This document shows, in pieces, positions 7,785 through 17,536 of a DNA stretch of 64,000 nt (positions are counted from its first letter, which is position 1; each line of letters starts with the position of its first letter). Source of the DNA: Bacteroidales bacterium UBA5342 (GTDB lineage: Bacteria; Bacteroidota; Bacteroidia; Bacteroidales; UBA5342); assembly GCA_002408065.1 (NCBI GenBank), contig DHQI01000106.1, positions 33,527-97,526 of the forward strand, written 5' to 3'. The translations under genes were made by a program, and so were the position numbers. A model generated the notes under the pieces. It had not been told where the DNA came from. It did not search any database and was given only the letters and a program-made list of their open reading frames with translations.

Positions 7785-8738
7785 ATGACAAGAGTAATAG
7801 ACCACATAAAAAACGCTAAATCACCTATCTTCTCGTTTGAAATTCTACCTCCGCTACGTGGTAACGGAATGGATACGGTAATGAAGAATATTGAGACTTT
7901 GCGTGAGTTTGATCCTAAGTATATTAATATTACCACTCACCGTAGTGAGTACGAATACAAAACCACTCGGGAGGGCTTATATGAAAAAGTGGCGATTCGT
8001 AAACGCCCCGGAACTATTGCTGTGGCAGCTGCGGTGAAGTCGACTTTCAATATATCGGTAGTGCCGCATATGTTGTGTAGTGGTTTTAGCAAGGACGAAA
8101 CGGAGTACGCCTTGATGGATCTTAACTATTTGGGCATTTATGATCTCCTGTTATTACGTGGCGATAAAGCTAAGCACGAGGCTAGTTTTATTCCGGACCC
8201 TGCGGGGCATAGTCATGCTACTGAGCTGCAAGCGCAGGTGAATGATTGGAACAAAGGACAACTGCTTGATGGTGCGTCGATGAAAATCAATCAGCCTTTT
8301 TCTTATGCTGTAGCAGGGTATCCAGAGAAGCACGAAGAGGCGCCTAACATGGCTTCTGATCTGAAATATTTGAAGCAAAAAGTAGATAACGGTGCAGAAT
8401 ACGTCATCACTCAGATGTTTTTTGATAATCAGAAATACTATGATTTTGTCAATTTATGTCGTGAGAATGATATTAATGTACCTATTATTCCGGGAATTAA
8501 ACCCATTACTCTGATGAATCAGATGACCGTTTTGCCTAAAATATTTAGTACCGTACTGCCCGAAGATCTTGTTTCGGCTTTGAGTAAATGTACCGATAAT
8601 GATCAAGCCAAACAGGTGGGCGTTGAATGGTGTACTATGCAGGCTAAAGATTTAGCGGCGCATGGTGTGCCTAATATTCACCTTTACAGTATGATGGCCA
8701 CTAAGAGTTGTGCTGCTGTAGCTAAAGAGGTGTTTTAA
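7785..8738 (+). CDS. metF: 5,10-methylenetetrahydrofolate reductase
   Basis: FAD enzyme that reduces methylene-THF to 5-methyl-THF, the methyl donor for methionine synthesis. The whole TIM barrel is present: FSFEILPPLRGNGMD at the N-terminus with the catalytic Glu, ITTHRSEYEYK, the folate/FAD-binding block YDLLLLRGDKAKHE, VAGYPEKHEEAPN and the C-terminal HLYSMMATKSC. 317 residues, normal. It appears to be a single-gene unit behind its own -7 box. The usual bacterial motif ALRGD appears here as LLRGD. Confidence 0.95.
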   Translation: MTRVIDHIKNAKSPIFSFEILPPLRGNGMDTVMKNIETLREFDPKYINITTHRSEYEYKTTREGLYEKVAIRKRPGTIAVAAAVKSTFNISVVPHMLCSGFSKDETEYALMDLNYLGIYDLLLLRGDKAKHEASFIPDPAGHSHATELQAQVNDWNKGQLLDGASMKINQPFSYAVAGYPEKHEEAPNMASDLKYLKQKVDNGAEYVITQMFFDNQKYYDFVNLCRENDINVPIIPGIKPITLMNQMTVLPKIFSTVLPEDLVSALSKCTDNDQAKQVGVEWCTMQAKDLAAHGVPNIHLYSMMATKSCAAVAKEVF

Positions 8739-8832
8739 AATTACGAATTACGAATTTCAAATTACAAATTACGAATTTCAAATTGGAGCAGTGAGTTTCC
8801 AATTTCCAATTACAAATTTCCAATTTCAAATA
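8739..8832. repeat. AT-rich word repeats (AATTTCAAATTACGAATT type)
   Basis: About 90 bp made almost entirely of recurring short words (ATTACGAATTTC, CAAATT, CCAATTTC). The same vocabulary occurs in other intergenic gaps of this window. Confidence 0.7.
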
Positions 8833-8834
8833 TA

Positions 8835-10307
8835 ATGGCAAAGATAACTTCACGTGAAAAAGATTATTCACAGTGGTATGTGGATTTAGTGAAAGAAGCA
8901 GGTTTGGCTGAGAACTCAGCGGTACGTGGTTGTATGGTAATTAAGCCCTACGGTTATGCAATCTGGGAAAAAATGCAGGCTCAGTTGGATAAGATGTTCA
9001 AAGAGACAGGTCATGAAAATGCTTATTTTCCACTGTTTATTCCTAAATCTTATTTGAGTAAAGAAGCTGACCACGTAGAAGGTTTTGCAAAAGAATGTGC
9101 TGTGGTAACCCACTACCGTTTGAAAAATGATCCTGACGGGAAAGGTGTGGTGGTGGATCCTGATGCGCGTTTGGAAGAGGAGTTGATTGTACGTCCTACT
9201 TCTGAGACCATTATCTGGAATACCTACAAAGGCTGGATTCAGTCTTACCGTGACTTGCCGATCAAGTGTAACCAATGGGCTAATGTGGTGCGTTGGGAAA
9301 TGCGTACGCGTCTTTTCTTACGTACAGCGGAATTCTTGTGGCAGGAGGGGCATACAGCACATGCTACTAAGCAAGAAGCTATCGACGAAACGGTACAGAT
9401 GATTAACGTTTACGGCGAATTTGCCGAAAAATATATGGCCGTTCCGGTAGTGAAAGGGGTGAAAAGTGCCAGCGAACGTTTTGCCGGTGCATTGGATACT
9501 TACACCATAGAGGCCTTGATGCAGGATGGAAAAGCATTGCAGAGTGGTACCTCTCACTTTTTAGGTCAGAACTTTGCCAAAGCTTTCGATGTGCAATTTG
9601 CCAATAAAGAAGGTAAATTGGATTATGTTTGGGCTTCGTCTTGGGGTGTTTCTACCCGCTTAATGGGGGCGCTTATAATGGCTCACTCTGACGACCACGG
9701 TTTGGTATTACCTCCTAAATTGGCGCCTTACCAAGTGGTGATTGTGCCTATTTACCGCAACGAAGAGCAGTTAGCTGCTGTACGCGAAAAGGTGGACGTT
9801 ATTATGGAAAAATTGCGTGCTAAAGGTATTTCTGTTCGTTTTGATGATAGTGATGCAAAAAAGCCGGGATGGAAATTTGCTGAATATGAATTGAAAGGGG
9901 TACCTGTTCGCTTGGGAATGGGACCACGCGATTGTGAAAATGGAACCGTAGAAGTGGCACGTCGCGATACCTTAACCAAAGAGGTGGTTGAGCTTGACGG
10001 TGTCGATGCTTATATCGAGGACTTGTTGGAAAAGATTCAGGACAACATCTTCCAGAAAGCATTAGATTTCCGTGCTGAGAAAACGACTGAGGTGAACTCT
10101 TGGGAGGAATTCAAAACCGTGCTTGAAGAAAAAGGTGGTTTCCTTTCAGCGCACTGGGATGGCACCGAAGAGACCGAAGAAGCCATTAAGAATGAAACAA
10201 AAGCCACGGTTCGTTGTATTCCATTAGATGCAAAAGAAGAAGAAGGTGTTTGTGTCTATTCAGGCAAACCATCTACTAAACGCGTGCTTTTTGCCAAAGC
10301 GTATTAA
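8835..10307 (+). CDS. proS: Prolyl-tRNA synthetase (archaeal/eukaryotic-like type)
   Basis: Class II aminoacyl-tRNA synthetase charging tRNA-Pro. Motif 2 (VVRWEMRTRLFLRTAEFLWQEGHTAH) and the class II core are clear, and the start SREKDYSQWYVDLVKEAGL plus the short 490-residue length mark the type lacking the large editing insertion, as found across Bacteroidota. The anticodon-binding domain follows (YQVVIVPIYR), and the C-terminus has the zinc-binding-like tail ending LFAKAY. A good terminator follows. Confidence 0.96.
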   Translation: MAKITSREKDYSQWYVDLVKEAGLAENSAVRGCMVIKPYGYAIWEKMQAQLDKMFKETGHENAYFPLFIPKSYLSKEADHVEGFAKECAVVTHYRLKNDPDGKGVVVDPDARLEEELIVRPTSETIIWNTYKGWIQSYRDLPIKCNQWANVVRWEMRTRLFLRTAEFLWQEGHTAHATKQEAIDETVQMINVYGEFAEKYMAVPVVKGVKSASERFAGALDTYTIEALMQDGKALQSGTSHFLGQNFAKAFDVQFANKEGKLDYVWASSWGVSTRLMGALIMAHSDDHGLVLPPKLAPYQVVIVPIYRNEEQLAAVREKVDVIMEKLRAKGISVRFDDSDAKKPGWKFAEYELKGVPVRLGMGPRDCENGTVEVARRDTLTKEVVELDGVDAYIEDLLEKIQDNIFQKALDFRAEKTTEVNSWEEFKTVLEEKGGFLSAHWDGTEETEEAIKNETKATVRCIPLDAKEEEGVCVYSGKPSTKRVLFAKAY

Positions 10308-10352
10308 TTCATAATATTGGAATTCAAAATTCCGGATTGTTATTTATAGAAT

Positions 10353-10387
10353 AAAGCCTCGTCTCATTTATTTGGGATGAGGCTTTT
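10353..10387 (+). terminator. Rho-independent terminator after proS
   Basis: AAAGCCTCGTCTCA pairs with TGGGATGAGGCTTT (one G-T wobble) followed by a T-run. Confidence 0.9.
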
Positions 10388-10560
10388 TTCATGCAAAAAC
10401 AATTAGGCTTGTCCGTTTTCCATCTTTTTATAAGTGTTTGTTTGTGTGCGAAATGTAAAATGGACTTTGCAATGATGTGTGATAAATGTCGCTTATGTAT
10501 AGCAATTAATGATGATTTTGTTTTTATAATTGGAACAAAAAAGGAGTTTTCGTGTTTATG

Positions 10561-10579
10561 ACCTAATGTATTATTAGGT
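10561..10579. promoter_or_regulatory. Palindrome before aceE
   Basis: ACCTAAT and ATTAGGT form a 7-bp dyad with a 5-nt spacer, 13 nt before the aceE ATG. It could be an operator or an mRNA hairpin near the ribosome site; no regulator is identified. Confidence 0.4.
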
Positions 10580-10592
10580 AATAAATATAAAA

Positions 10593-13217
10593 ATGGAAAA
10601 TAAGACAAATGCTGAAGTGTATGCTTTTGAGAACAAGGAATGGATTGATTCTCTCGAGTACATCATACGCAATGAAGATCCTGATCGTGTACAGGACTTG
10701 CTGGAACGACTGCTTAATCACGCTCAAAAGAAAGGCATTTCATCGCTCTTAAAAATTAACACACCATATTTGAACACTGTCTCTGTTCAAGATGAAATAC
10801 CCTATCCCGGTAATAAAGAAATCGAAGAAAAAATTGAAAATATTATACGCTGGAATGCCATGTCTATGGTGGTGAAGGCTAATAAGAAATCGGATGGCAT
10901 CGGAGGGCATATTTCGTCTTTTGCCTCGAGTGCCTCACTTTATGAGGTTGGATTTAACCATTTTTTTCGAGGATCTGACGGTGAGCATCCTGGCGACATG
11001 GTCTATTTTCAGGGGCATACCGCTCCGGGAATGTATTCACGTTCCTTTTTAGAAGGGCGTCTGACTGAGGAGCGGTTAAAAAATTTCCGTCGTGAGCTAG
11101 AATCGGGGGGAGGGCTTTCATCCTATCCTCACCCACGTTTAATGCCCGATTATTGGCAGTTTCCTACAGTGTCGATGGGTATTGGCCCGATTGGTGCTAT
11201 TTATCAGGCACGTTTCCGTAAATATTTGGAAAACCATAAACTACTTCCGGAGTCAGATCAAAAGATATGGGCTTTTTTAGGCGATGGTGAGATGGATGAA
11301 CCCGAAGCAATGGGAGCGATAAATCTAGCACCACGTGAAAAGCTGGATAATCTCATTTTTGTGATTAACTGTAATTTACAGCGCTTGGATGGTCCGGTGC
11401 GTGGTAACGGATCAGTTGTTCAGGAATTAGAAAGTGCTTTTAAAGGCGCTGGATGGAATGTAATCAAAGTACTCAATAGTGGTGCTTGGGATGAACTATT
11501 GGCAAAAGACAGCACCGGAATTTTGGCTAAGCGTTTGGGCGAACTGGTGGATGGAGAACGCCAGAAACTGTCGATAAGTGATGGTAAATATATACGGGAA
11601 TATTTCTTTGGTAAATATCCTGAGTTATTGGAGTTGGTAAAAGAGAAGTCTGACAAGGAACTAGAAGGTCTGGGACGTGGTGGTCATGATGTTCAAAAGA
11701 TTTACAATGCATATCATAAAGCCTTTAATCACAAAGAGCAGCCAAGCGTTGTTTTAGCACAAACCATTAAAGGTTACGGCATGGGAGATGCCGGAGAAGC
11801 TCGCAATGTGGCACATCAGCAAAAAAAACTCAATGAAGATCAGATGATGGTTTTCCGTGACCGTTTCAATTTACCATTTACCGATGAAGAAGTGAAAAGC
11901 ATACCGCTCTTTAAATTTCCGAAAGAGAGCCAGGAAATGAAGTATCTCCAGAGCCACAGGGAGAAATTAGGGGGGTATCTTCCCAAACGAAAAGTGGAGG
12001 CTGAAGCTATAACAATGCCGGCAGCTAAGATTTTCGAGGCCTTTTATAAGGGGTCGAACGATAAAGTGGTACCGACAACTGCTGTTGCAGTAAAAATAAT
12101 GACTGATTTATTGAGTGATAAGAATACCAAAGATTTGGTCGTACCTATTGTTCCTGATGAGTCCCGTACTTTTGGTATGGATGCCTTGTTTCGTCAGGTA
12201 GGCATTTATGCACCTCATGGACAGAAATATGAGCCCGTGGATAGTAAGAATTTCTTGTATTATAAAGAAGCTCAGAATGGTGCTATTCTGGAAGAAGGCA
12301 TCACAGAGGCTGGTTCTATGTCTTCCTTTATTGCTGCAGGTTCTGCCTATGCAAATCACGGTGTTAACACGATACCTTTTTTTATTTTTTACTCGATGTT
12401 TGGTTTTCAGCGTATAGGTGATTTTGCTTGGGCTGCGGCTGATACCCGGACCAAAGGTTTTATGATTGGAGCTACTTCGGGGCGCACAACATTAGCCGGA
12501 GAGGGACTTCAGCATCAGGATGGACATAGTCATTTATATGCTCTATCCATACCCGGACTTCGTGCTTATGATCCCGCTTTTGCTTATGAATTGGCCGTTA
12601 TTTTCGAAGATGGTCTGAAGCGTATGTATGTCGATGGTGATGAGAATTTTTACTACATCACGGTGATGAATGATAAATATCCTATGCCTGCCATGCCTGA
12701 AGGGGTAAAAGAAGGTATTATCAATGGAATGTACCAATTTTCTGCGGCTAAGAAAAATGAGCATAATCTAAATCTTTATGGTAGCGGTGCTATCATGAAT
12801 GAAGTGTTGAAAGCCTCCGAGATTTTGAAAAAGGATTATGGTGTGGAGGCCAATATATGGAGTATTACCAGTTATAAGGCTTTGTATGATAATGCTAATG
12901 AAGTAGAAGCATCTAATTTGTTCGGAGGTAAAAAACAGAAGAATTTTATAGAACAATCTCTGGGAGATAAGGAAGGCTTGCACATTTGTGCATCTGATTA
13001 TGTAAAAGCGATGCCTTTGTCTATAGCTAAATGGTTTAAAGGAGAGTTTACAGCTTTAGGAACTGATGGCTTTGGAATGAGTGAGAGCCGCGAGTCATTA
13101 CGTGATTATTTTCAGGTAGATGCTAAACATATTGTAGACGCTGCTTTAAATCACTTGAAAGGGAAGGGTGTAAAAGTTGAAAACAAAAGAAATAATAAAG
13201 TAAAATCAAATGCATAA
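10593..13217 (+). CDS. aceE: Pyruvate dehydrogenase E1 component, homodimeric type
   Basis: Thiamine-diphosphate enzyme that decarboxylates pyruvate and acetylates the lipoyl group of E2. The thiamine-binding block GDGEMDEPE and the following NCNLQRLDGPVRGNG are intact, as are the N-terminal dimer domain (GGHISSFASSASLYEVGFNHFFRG) and the C-terminal transketolase-like domain. 874 residues, close to the E. coli-type enzyme and unlike the split alpha/beta E1 common in many Bacteroidota. It heads the aceE-aceF-lpd operon, and its 3' end overlaps aceF by 8 bp, which implies translational coupling. Confidence 0.96.
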   Translation: MENKTNAEVYAFENKEWIDSLEYIIRNEDPDRVQDLLERLLNHAQKKGISSLLKINTPYLNTVSVQDEIPYPGNKEIEEKIENIIRWNAMSMVVKANKKSDGIGGHISSFASSASLYEVGFNHFFRGSDGEHPGDMVYFQGHTAPGMYSRSFLEGRLTEERLKNFRRELESGGGLSSYPHPRLMPDYWQFPTVSMGIGPIGAIYQARFRKYLENHKLLPESDQKIWAFLGDGEMDEPEAMGAINLAPREKLDNLIFVINCNLQRLDGPVRGNGSVVQELESAFKGAGWNVIKVLNSGAWDELLAKDSTGILAKRLGELVDGERQKLSISDGKYIREYFFGKYPELLELVKEKSDKELEGLGRGGHDVQKIYNAYHKAFNHKEQPSVVLAQTIKGYGMGDAGEARNVAHQQKKLNEDQMMVFRDRFNLPFTDEEVKSIPLFKFPKESQEMKYLQSHREKLGGYLPKRKVEAEAITMPAAKIFEAFYKGSNDKVVPTTAVAVKIMTDLLSDKNTKDLVVPIVPDESRTFGMDALFRQVGIYAPHGQKYEPVDSKNFLYYKEAQNGAILEEGITEAGSMSSFIAAGSAYANHGVNTIPFFIFYSMFGFQRIGDFAWAAADTRTKGFMIGATSGRTTLAGEGLQHQDGHSHLYALSIPGLRAYDPAFAYELAVIFEDGLKRMYVDGDENFYYITVMNDKYPMPAMPEGVKEGIINGMYQFSAAKKNEHNLNLYGSGAIMNEVLKASEILKKDYGVEANIWSITSYKALYDNANEVEASNLFGGKKQKNFIEQSLGDKEGLHICASDYVKAMPLSIAKWFKGEFTALGTDGFGMSESRESLRDYFQVDAKHIVDAALNHLKGKGVKVENKRNNKVKSNA

Positions 13218-14520
13218 AGAAATAGTTTTACCTGAAATAGCCGATAATGTGGTGTCCGGAGTAGTGGGCAGTATATTAGTAGCTGTTGGAGATAAGGTGC
13301 AGGATGAAGATCCTCTGGTAGAGGTCGAAACGGAAAAAGCTACCAGTCAGATTCCGGCGGAAGGAGCTGGAAAGGTGTTAGAGATAAAAGTGGCTGAAGG
13401 GGATACCGTGAATGTTGGAGAAGTAATGCTGGTTATTGAATTAAATGCTAGCGATGAGGCTCCTGCTGAGGTGAAAGAGGAAGCTGTAAAAGAGGAAGCC
13501 GTAAAAGAGACAGTGAAAACAGCAGCAGCTGAAGTAGCGACCTTAGAAGCAAAAAAGCAGGCTCCACCAAAAACAAAACAGCCCCAAAAGGACACCACAG
13601 TTGTAGCTACTGATAAGAGTATACTGGTACCTGCGGCACCTTCTGTACGTAAGTTTGCCCGTGAGTTAGGGGTGAATATTGCTGAGGTTCAGGGTACAGG
13701 GCCTGGCGCGCGCATTACTAAAGAAGATGTGAAAGCACACGCTAAATCTTTGATTAGTAATCCTGCAGTGCAAACATCAGGAGCTTCTATTCAGGCGGCT
13801 CCATTACCTGATTTTAGCAAATGGGGTGAGGTCCGAAGCGAAGGTTTTAATAAAATACGTGAAGTGACGGCTAATAGTATGACCACTAGTTGGCAGACCA
13901 TTCCGCAAGTGACGCATTTTGATAAAGCTGACATCACAGAATTGGAGAATTTCCGTAAGGCTTATGGCAAAGTGGTTGAAAAAGGTGGTGGACGCTTGAC
14001 GGTTACTTCTATTTTGGTAAAGGTAATTGCCGAAGCGCTTAAGAAATTTCCTAACTTCAATGCCAGCGTAGATATGGCGAACAAGCAAACTATTTACAAA
14101 GATTATTATAATGTAGGCATTGCGGTAGATACACCAAACGGGCTTTTAGTACCGGTAGTGAAAGAGGCTGATAAAAAGAACCTGACGGAGATTTCTGCAG
14201 AAATAAGTAGCCATGCTCAAAAGGCCCGTGATAAGAAATTGTCGATGGATGACATGGCGGGAGGTAACTTTACCATTTCGAACCTGGGAGGTATTGGTGG
14301 TACAGCTTTTACGCCTATTGTGTATGCTCCACAGGTAGCAATTTTAGGTGTTTCGCGTGGTGTTCAAGAGCCGAAATATGTTAATGGGGAATTACAGCCA
14401 CGTATGATGATGCCTATATCGCTATCGTACGATCACCGTTTGATTGATGGTGCTGATGCCGCCCGTTTTGCCCGTTTTATATGCAATGCATTGGAAAATC
14501 CGATGTCTATGTTTATCTAA
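13210..14520 (+). CDS. aceF: Dihydrolipoamide acetyltransferase (E2)
   Basis: Core of the pyruvate dehydrogenase complex; transfers the acetyl group from lipoamide to CoA. Domain order: one lipoyl domain (residues 1-76, lipoylated Lys43 in VETEKATS), an Ala/Glu/Lys-rich linker with tandem KEEAV units (about 85-135), the E1/E3-binding domain (about 140-177, PSVRKFARELGVNI), and the catalytic domain ending DHRLIDGADAARF. 436 residues with a single lipoyl domain. It overlaps aceE by 8 bp and is followed 51 bp later by lpd. Confidence 0.96.
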   Translation: MHKEIVLPEIADNVVSGVVGSILVAVGDKVQDEDPLVEVETEKATSQIPAEGAGKVLEIKVAEGDTVNVGEVMLVIELNASDEAPAEVKEEAVKEEAVKETVKTAAAEVATLEAKKQAPPKTKQPQKDTTVVATDKSILVPAAPSVRKFARELGVNIAEVQGTGPGARITKEDVKAHAKSLISNPAVQTSGASIQAAPLPDFSKWGEVRSEGFNKIREVTANSMTTSWQTIPQVTHFDKADITELENFRKAYGKVVEKGGGRLTVTSILVKVIAEALKKFPNFNASVDMANKQTIYKDYYNVGIAVDTPNGLLVPVVKEADKKNLTEISAEISSHAQKARDKKLSMDDMAGGNFTISNLGGIGGTAFTPIVYAPQVAILGVSRGVQEPKYVNGELQPRMMMPISLSYDHRLIDGADAARFARFICNALENPMSMFI

Positions 14521-14571
14521 ACCTGAACTGATAATCAGGAATTTTGAATCTTAAATTTTGAATTAAATACA

Positions 14572-15993
14572 ATGAGCGATATAAAAAAAAGCGATGTGGT
14601 CGTTTTAGGAGCCGGTCCCGGAGGATATACGGCAGCCTTTATGGCCTCAGATTTAGGTATGAGTGTAACCTTGGTAGATCCGGAAGCTAATCCGGGTGGT
14701 GTGTGTTTGCACCGCGGTTGTATACCTACCAAATCGTTATTGCACGTTTCCAAAATGAAACAAGAAGCGATGAAAGCTTCGCAATGGGGAATGACCTTTG
14801 AAGCTCCTAAGGTAGAGATTGATAAAGTGCGTGAGTGGAAGGATAGTGTGATCAACCGATTGACGGGAGGACTAGGACAATTGTCTAAGGCACGTAAGAT
14901 AAATTATGTTCGTGGTTATGGGCATTTTGATAGTTCAAACACGATGACCATCTCAAATGTAGATGGAGGCACTTCACAATTGGAGTTTAAACAGGCAATA
15001 ATTGCCACAGGTTCAGAGCCACGTCGTTTGCCTTTCCTGAATTATGATTCTGAAAAGATTTTGGATGCTAAAAAAGCTTTGGAATTGAAGTCTATACCAG
15101 AGCGTTTATTGGTAATTGGAGGTGGATATATTGGTTTGGAGATTGGCTATATTTATCAGGCTTTAGGTGCTAAGAGTACTATTGTGGAGATGACGGCAAG
15201 CTTGATGCCCGGTATGGATCCGGAATTAACCAAGATTTTTGAAAATCATAACAAGAATTTTTATGAGGGGATACTGAAAGAGACTAAAGTTGCAAAGGTT
15301 AATGAACTTGATAGTCATCTAGAAGTGACCTTTGAAGATAAAAACGGCGAACAACACACGCAAGATTTTGATGCTATAATGGTCGCTATTGGTCAGGCGC
15401 CTTCCAATCATAGTTTTGGAATAGAAAACACCAAAGTGGAACTGGCCGATAATGGCTTTGTAAAAGTAGACCACCAGCAACGCACCAGTGATGAGAATAT
15501 TTTTGCTATCGGTGATGTGGTGGGTGGCCCCTTGTTAGCACATAAAGCCAGCTACGAAGCGCGAATAGCTGCCGAGGTGATAGCCGGAAAGAAAAGTGCT
15601 AATGATGCACAAGTCATTCCCGCTGTAGTGTATACTGATCCTGAGATAGCAACGGTTGGTATCTCAGAACCAGAAGCCAAGGCCAAAGGACTTAATTATA
15701 AGGTGGCTAAGTTTCCTTGGGCGGCCTCTGGGCGTGCCATTGCTATGGGCGATCCAACAGGTTTGACCAAGTTGATAATTGATGCAGACACCGAACGTAT
15801 CCTTGGAGCTGGTATCTGTGGTAAAAATGCCGGTGACTTAATCTCGGAAATGGCTTTGGCTGTTGAGATGGCAGCTACTGCTACCGATATAGAGCAAACC
15901 ATTCATCCACACCCAACACTTTCTGAAACTATTATGGAAACGGCTGGTGCCTTTTATGGCAATGCAACACATGTTTTTCAAAAGATGAAGTAA
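14572..15993 (+). CDS. lpd: Dihydrolipoyl dehydrogenase (E3)
   Basis: FAD/NAD flavoenzyme that reoxidises the lipoyl groups of E2. The FAD motif GAGPGGYTAAFMA starts at residue 13, the redox-active disulfide is Cys45-Cys50 in GGVCLHRGCIPTK, the NAD motif is GGGYIGLEIG, and the C-terminal active-site His/Glu is in HPHPTLSE. 473 residues, complete. Last gene of the PDH operon, closed by a strong terminator. Its operon position assigns it to the pyruvate complex, though it may also serve other complexes. Confidence 0.96.
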   Translation: MSDIKKSDVVVLGAGPGGYTAAFMASDLGMSVTLVDPEANPGGVCLHRGCIPTKSLLHVSKMKQEAMKASQWGMTFEAPKVEIDKVREWKDSVINRLTGGLGQLSKARKINYVRGYGHFDSSNTMTISNVDGGTSQLEFKQAIIATGSEPRRLPFLNYDSEKILDAKKALELKSIPERLLVIGGGYIGLEIGYIYQALGAKSTIVEMTASLMPGMDPELTKIFENHNKNFYEGILKETKVAKVNELDSHLEVTFEDKNGEQHTQDFDAIMVAIGQAPSNHSFGIENTKVELADNGFVKVDHQQRTSDENIFAIGDVVGGPLLAHKASYEARIAAEVIAGKKSANDAQVIPAVVYTDPEIATVGISEPEAKAKGLNYKVAKFPWAASGRAIAMGDPTGLTKLIIDADTERILGAGICGKNAGDLISEMALAVEMAATATDIEQTIHPHPTLSETIMETAGAFYGNATHVFQKMK

Positions 15994-16024
15994 GTAAATA
16001 TTAGTAATTGCTTAACGACAAATT

Positions 16025-16061
16025 AATCCCGATTTCACACCCATTGGAATCGGGATTTTTA
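16025..16061 (+). terminator. Rho-independent terminator of the PDH operon
   Basis: AATCCCGATT and AATCGGGATT form a perfect 10-bp stem followed by a T-run. Confidence 0.93.
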
Positions 16062-16114
16062 TATGTCAATATTTGAGAAGTGTTTTATAAGAATAAATAA
16101 TAATGATTGATAGT

Positions 16115-16258
16115 AACAAACGATAATGTTCGGTATCAGAAAGCAATAATGTTTGCTAATAACGAACAATGATGTTTGATGCTAAAAAACACTAACGTTC
16201 ATTGCTATCAAACGATAATGTTCACTGCTAACATTCGATAATGTTTGACAATAACGAC
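16115..16258. repeat. Degenerate array of about six AATGTTYG units
   Basis: Units of roughly 20-24 nt such as CGATAATGTTCG, GCAATAATGTTTGC, CGAACAATGATGTTTG and TTCGATAATGTTTG recur. Several have dyad symmetry (CGAAC...GTTTG). The last unit supplies the -33 TTTG of the promoter of the next gene. Confidence 0.75.
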
Positions 16259-16275
16259 TGATATCAGTAGATTTG
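16244..16275 (+). promoter_or_regulatory. Promoter of the AAA/DUF4143 gene
   Basis: TTTG at 16244-16247 and TAGATTTG at 16268-16275 with a 20-nt gap fit the Bacteroidota -33/-7 consensus exactly. The -33 box lies inside the last unit of the repeat array. Confidence 0.75.
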
Positions 16276-16290
16276 TAAAAAATTACAATT

Positions 16291-17499
16291 ATGATATCAC
16301 AAGAATTGATTGCAAGCGTTGTTGACGAACAGGTAAAGACCTATTTGAGCAAAAGTGCTGGGACACCCAGAGTTTTGCTTGATGATATTCCTGTTTTTGA
16401 AAATTTTGCAACGATAATAACCGGTCTGCGACGTTGTGGAAAAAGCACTTTGATGCGTCAGATATTAGAAAGGGAGGGTTTGAAATCATATTTCTTAAAC
16501 TTTGATGATATTCGTTTGTCAGGTTTTGAAATGGATGATCTTATGCGCTTAAATGCTGATGTGGAAAAACGAAATGTAGAAGCTTTATTCTTTGATGAAC
16601 TGCAATTGGTAAAAGGTTGGGAGCTGTTTGTTAATCAAAAGTTACGTGAAGGGTACAAGGTTTTTATCAGTGGTTCTAATGCTTCTTTGTTAAGCTCAGA
16701 GTTGGGAACACACCTGACTGGGCGTCATCTGAGTTCAGAACTATTTCCTTTTTCGTATTCTGAATTTTTGACTTTTTTAAAACTTGAAAATTCAGAAAAG
16801 TCCTTTTTGCGATATTTAAAAATGGGTGGAATGCCGGAGTTTCTTAAACTTAAGAACGGACGTATTCTTTTGCAACTGGTGGAAGATATCCTGCATCGTG
16901 ATATAGCGGTGAGGTATAATGTGAGAGATGTAAATGCGCTAAGGCAACTGACGGTCTATTTAATATCGAATATAGGAAAACCAACTTCAGCAGGAAGCTT
17001 AGTTAATCTTTTTGGTTTGAAATCAAGAAGTACTATATCCGAGTATTTTGGCTATTTGAAAGATACATATTTGCTTGATTTTTTACCGATGTTTGATTAT
17101 TCTATCAAAAAGCAAATTCGCAATCCTAAGAAAGTGTATGCTATTGATTTGGGGATTTATCATCAGATTCGTACAACTTTTACCGATGATTTTGGCCGTC
17201 AATTAGAGAATGCAGTATTCTTACATCTCAGGCGCCATTACGAAGAGCTTTTTTATTTTAATAATAATGGTGAATGTGATTTTGTTTCTTTTGAAAAAGG
17301 TAAAGTAAAAGAATGTGTACAGGTTTGCTATAATATTAATGATGAAAATATGCAGCGCGAAATGAAAGGGCTTCTGGCAGCTCTTAATTATTTTGAGATA
17401 GACAGAGGGGTAATCGTCACTTTGAATCAGAAAGATACATTTACCATTGACGGAAAGACAGTAGACTATATACCAGCTTATGAATATTTTGATTGTTAG
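16291..17499 (+). CDS. AAA-family ATPase with DUF4143 domain
   Basis: ATP-binding protein of the AAA_14/DUF4143 group, common in many copies in Bacteroidota and of unsettled function. The Walker A motif is GLRRCGKSTLMRQIL (about residues 46-60), the Walker B region is EALFFDELQLVKGWE (about 96-110), and a sensor-like ISGSNASLLS follows. The C-terminal half has the DUF4143 pattern with a winged-helix segment (TSAGSLVNLFGLKSRSTISEY) and an end resembling a restriction-nuclease fold (ECDFVSFEKGKVKECVQV). 402 residues, complete. It stands alone, with related AATGTTTG-type repeats on both sides. Confidence 0.88.
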   Translation: MISQELIASVVDEQVKTYLSKSAGTPRVLLDDIPVFENFATIITGLRRCGKSTLMRQILEREGLKSYFLNFDDIRLSGFEMDDLMRLNADVEKRNVEALFFDELQLVKGWELFVNQKLREGYKVFISGSNASLLSSELGTHLTGRHLSSELFPFSYSEFLTFLKLENSEKSFLRYLKMGGMPEFLKLKNGRILLQLVEDILHRDIAVRYNVRDVNALRQLTVYLISNIGKPTSAGSLVNLFGLKSRSTISEYFGYLKDTYLLDFLPMFDYSIKKQIRNPKKVYAIDLGIYHQIRTTFTDDFGRQLENAVFLHLRRHYEELFYFNNNGECDFVSFEKGKVKECVQVCYNINDENMQREMKGLLAALNYFEIDRGVIVTLNQKDTFTIDGKTVDYIPAYEYFDC

Positions 17500-17536
17500 T
17501 GTTTAACTTTTGACGATGGCAATTGTGTAGTTTGTG

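Noticed and set aside
7600..7790. Cobalamin or SAM riboswitch before metF
   Set aside because: The structure there is the REP-like hairpin shared with the other side of the transposase gene; no B12-box or SAM-aptamer sequence was seen.
16115..16258. CRISPR array
   Set aside because: Units are degenerate, about 22 nt apart with no unique spacers of constant length, and no cas genes are present.
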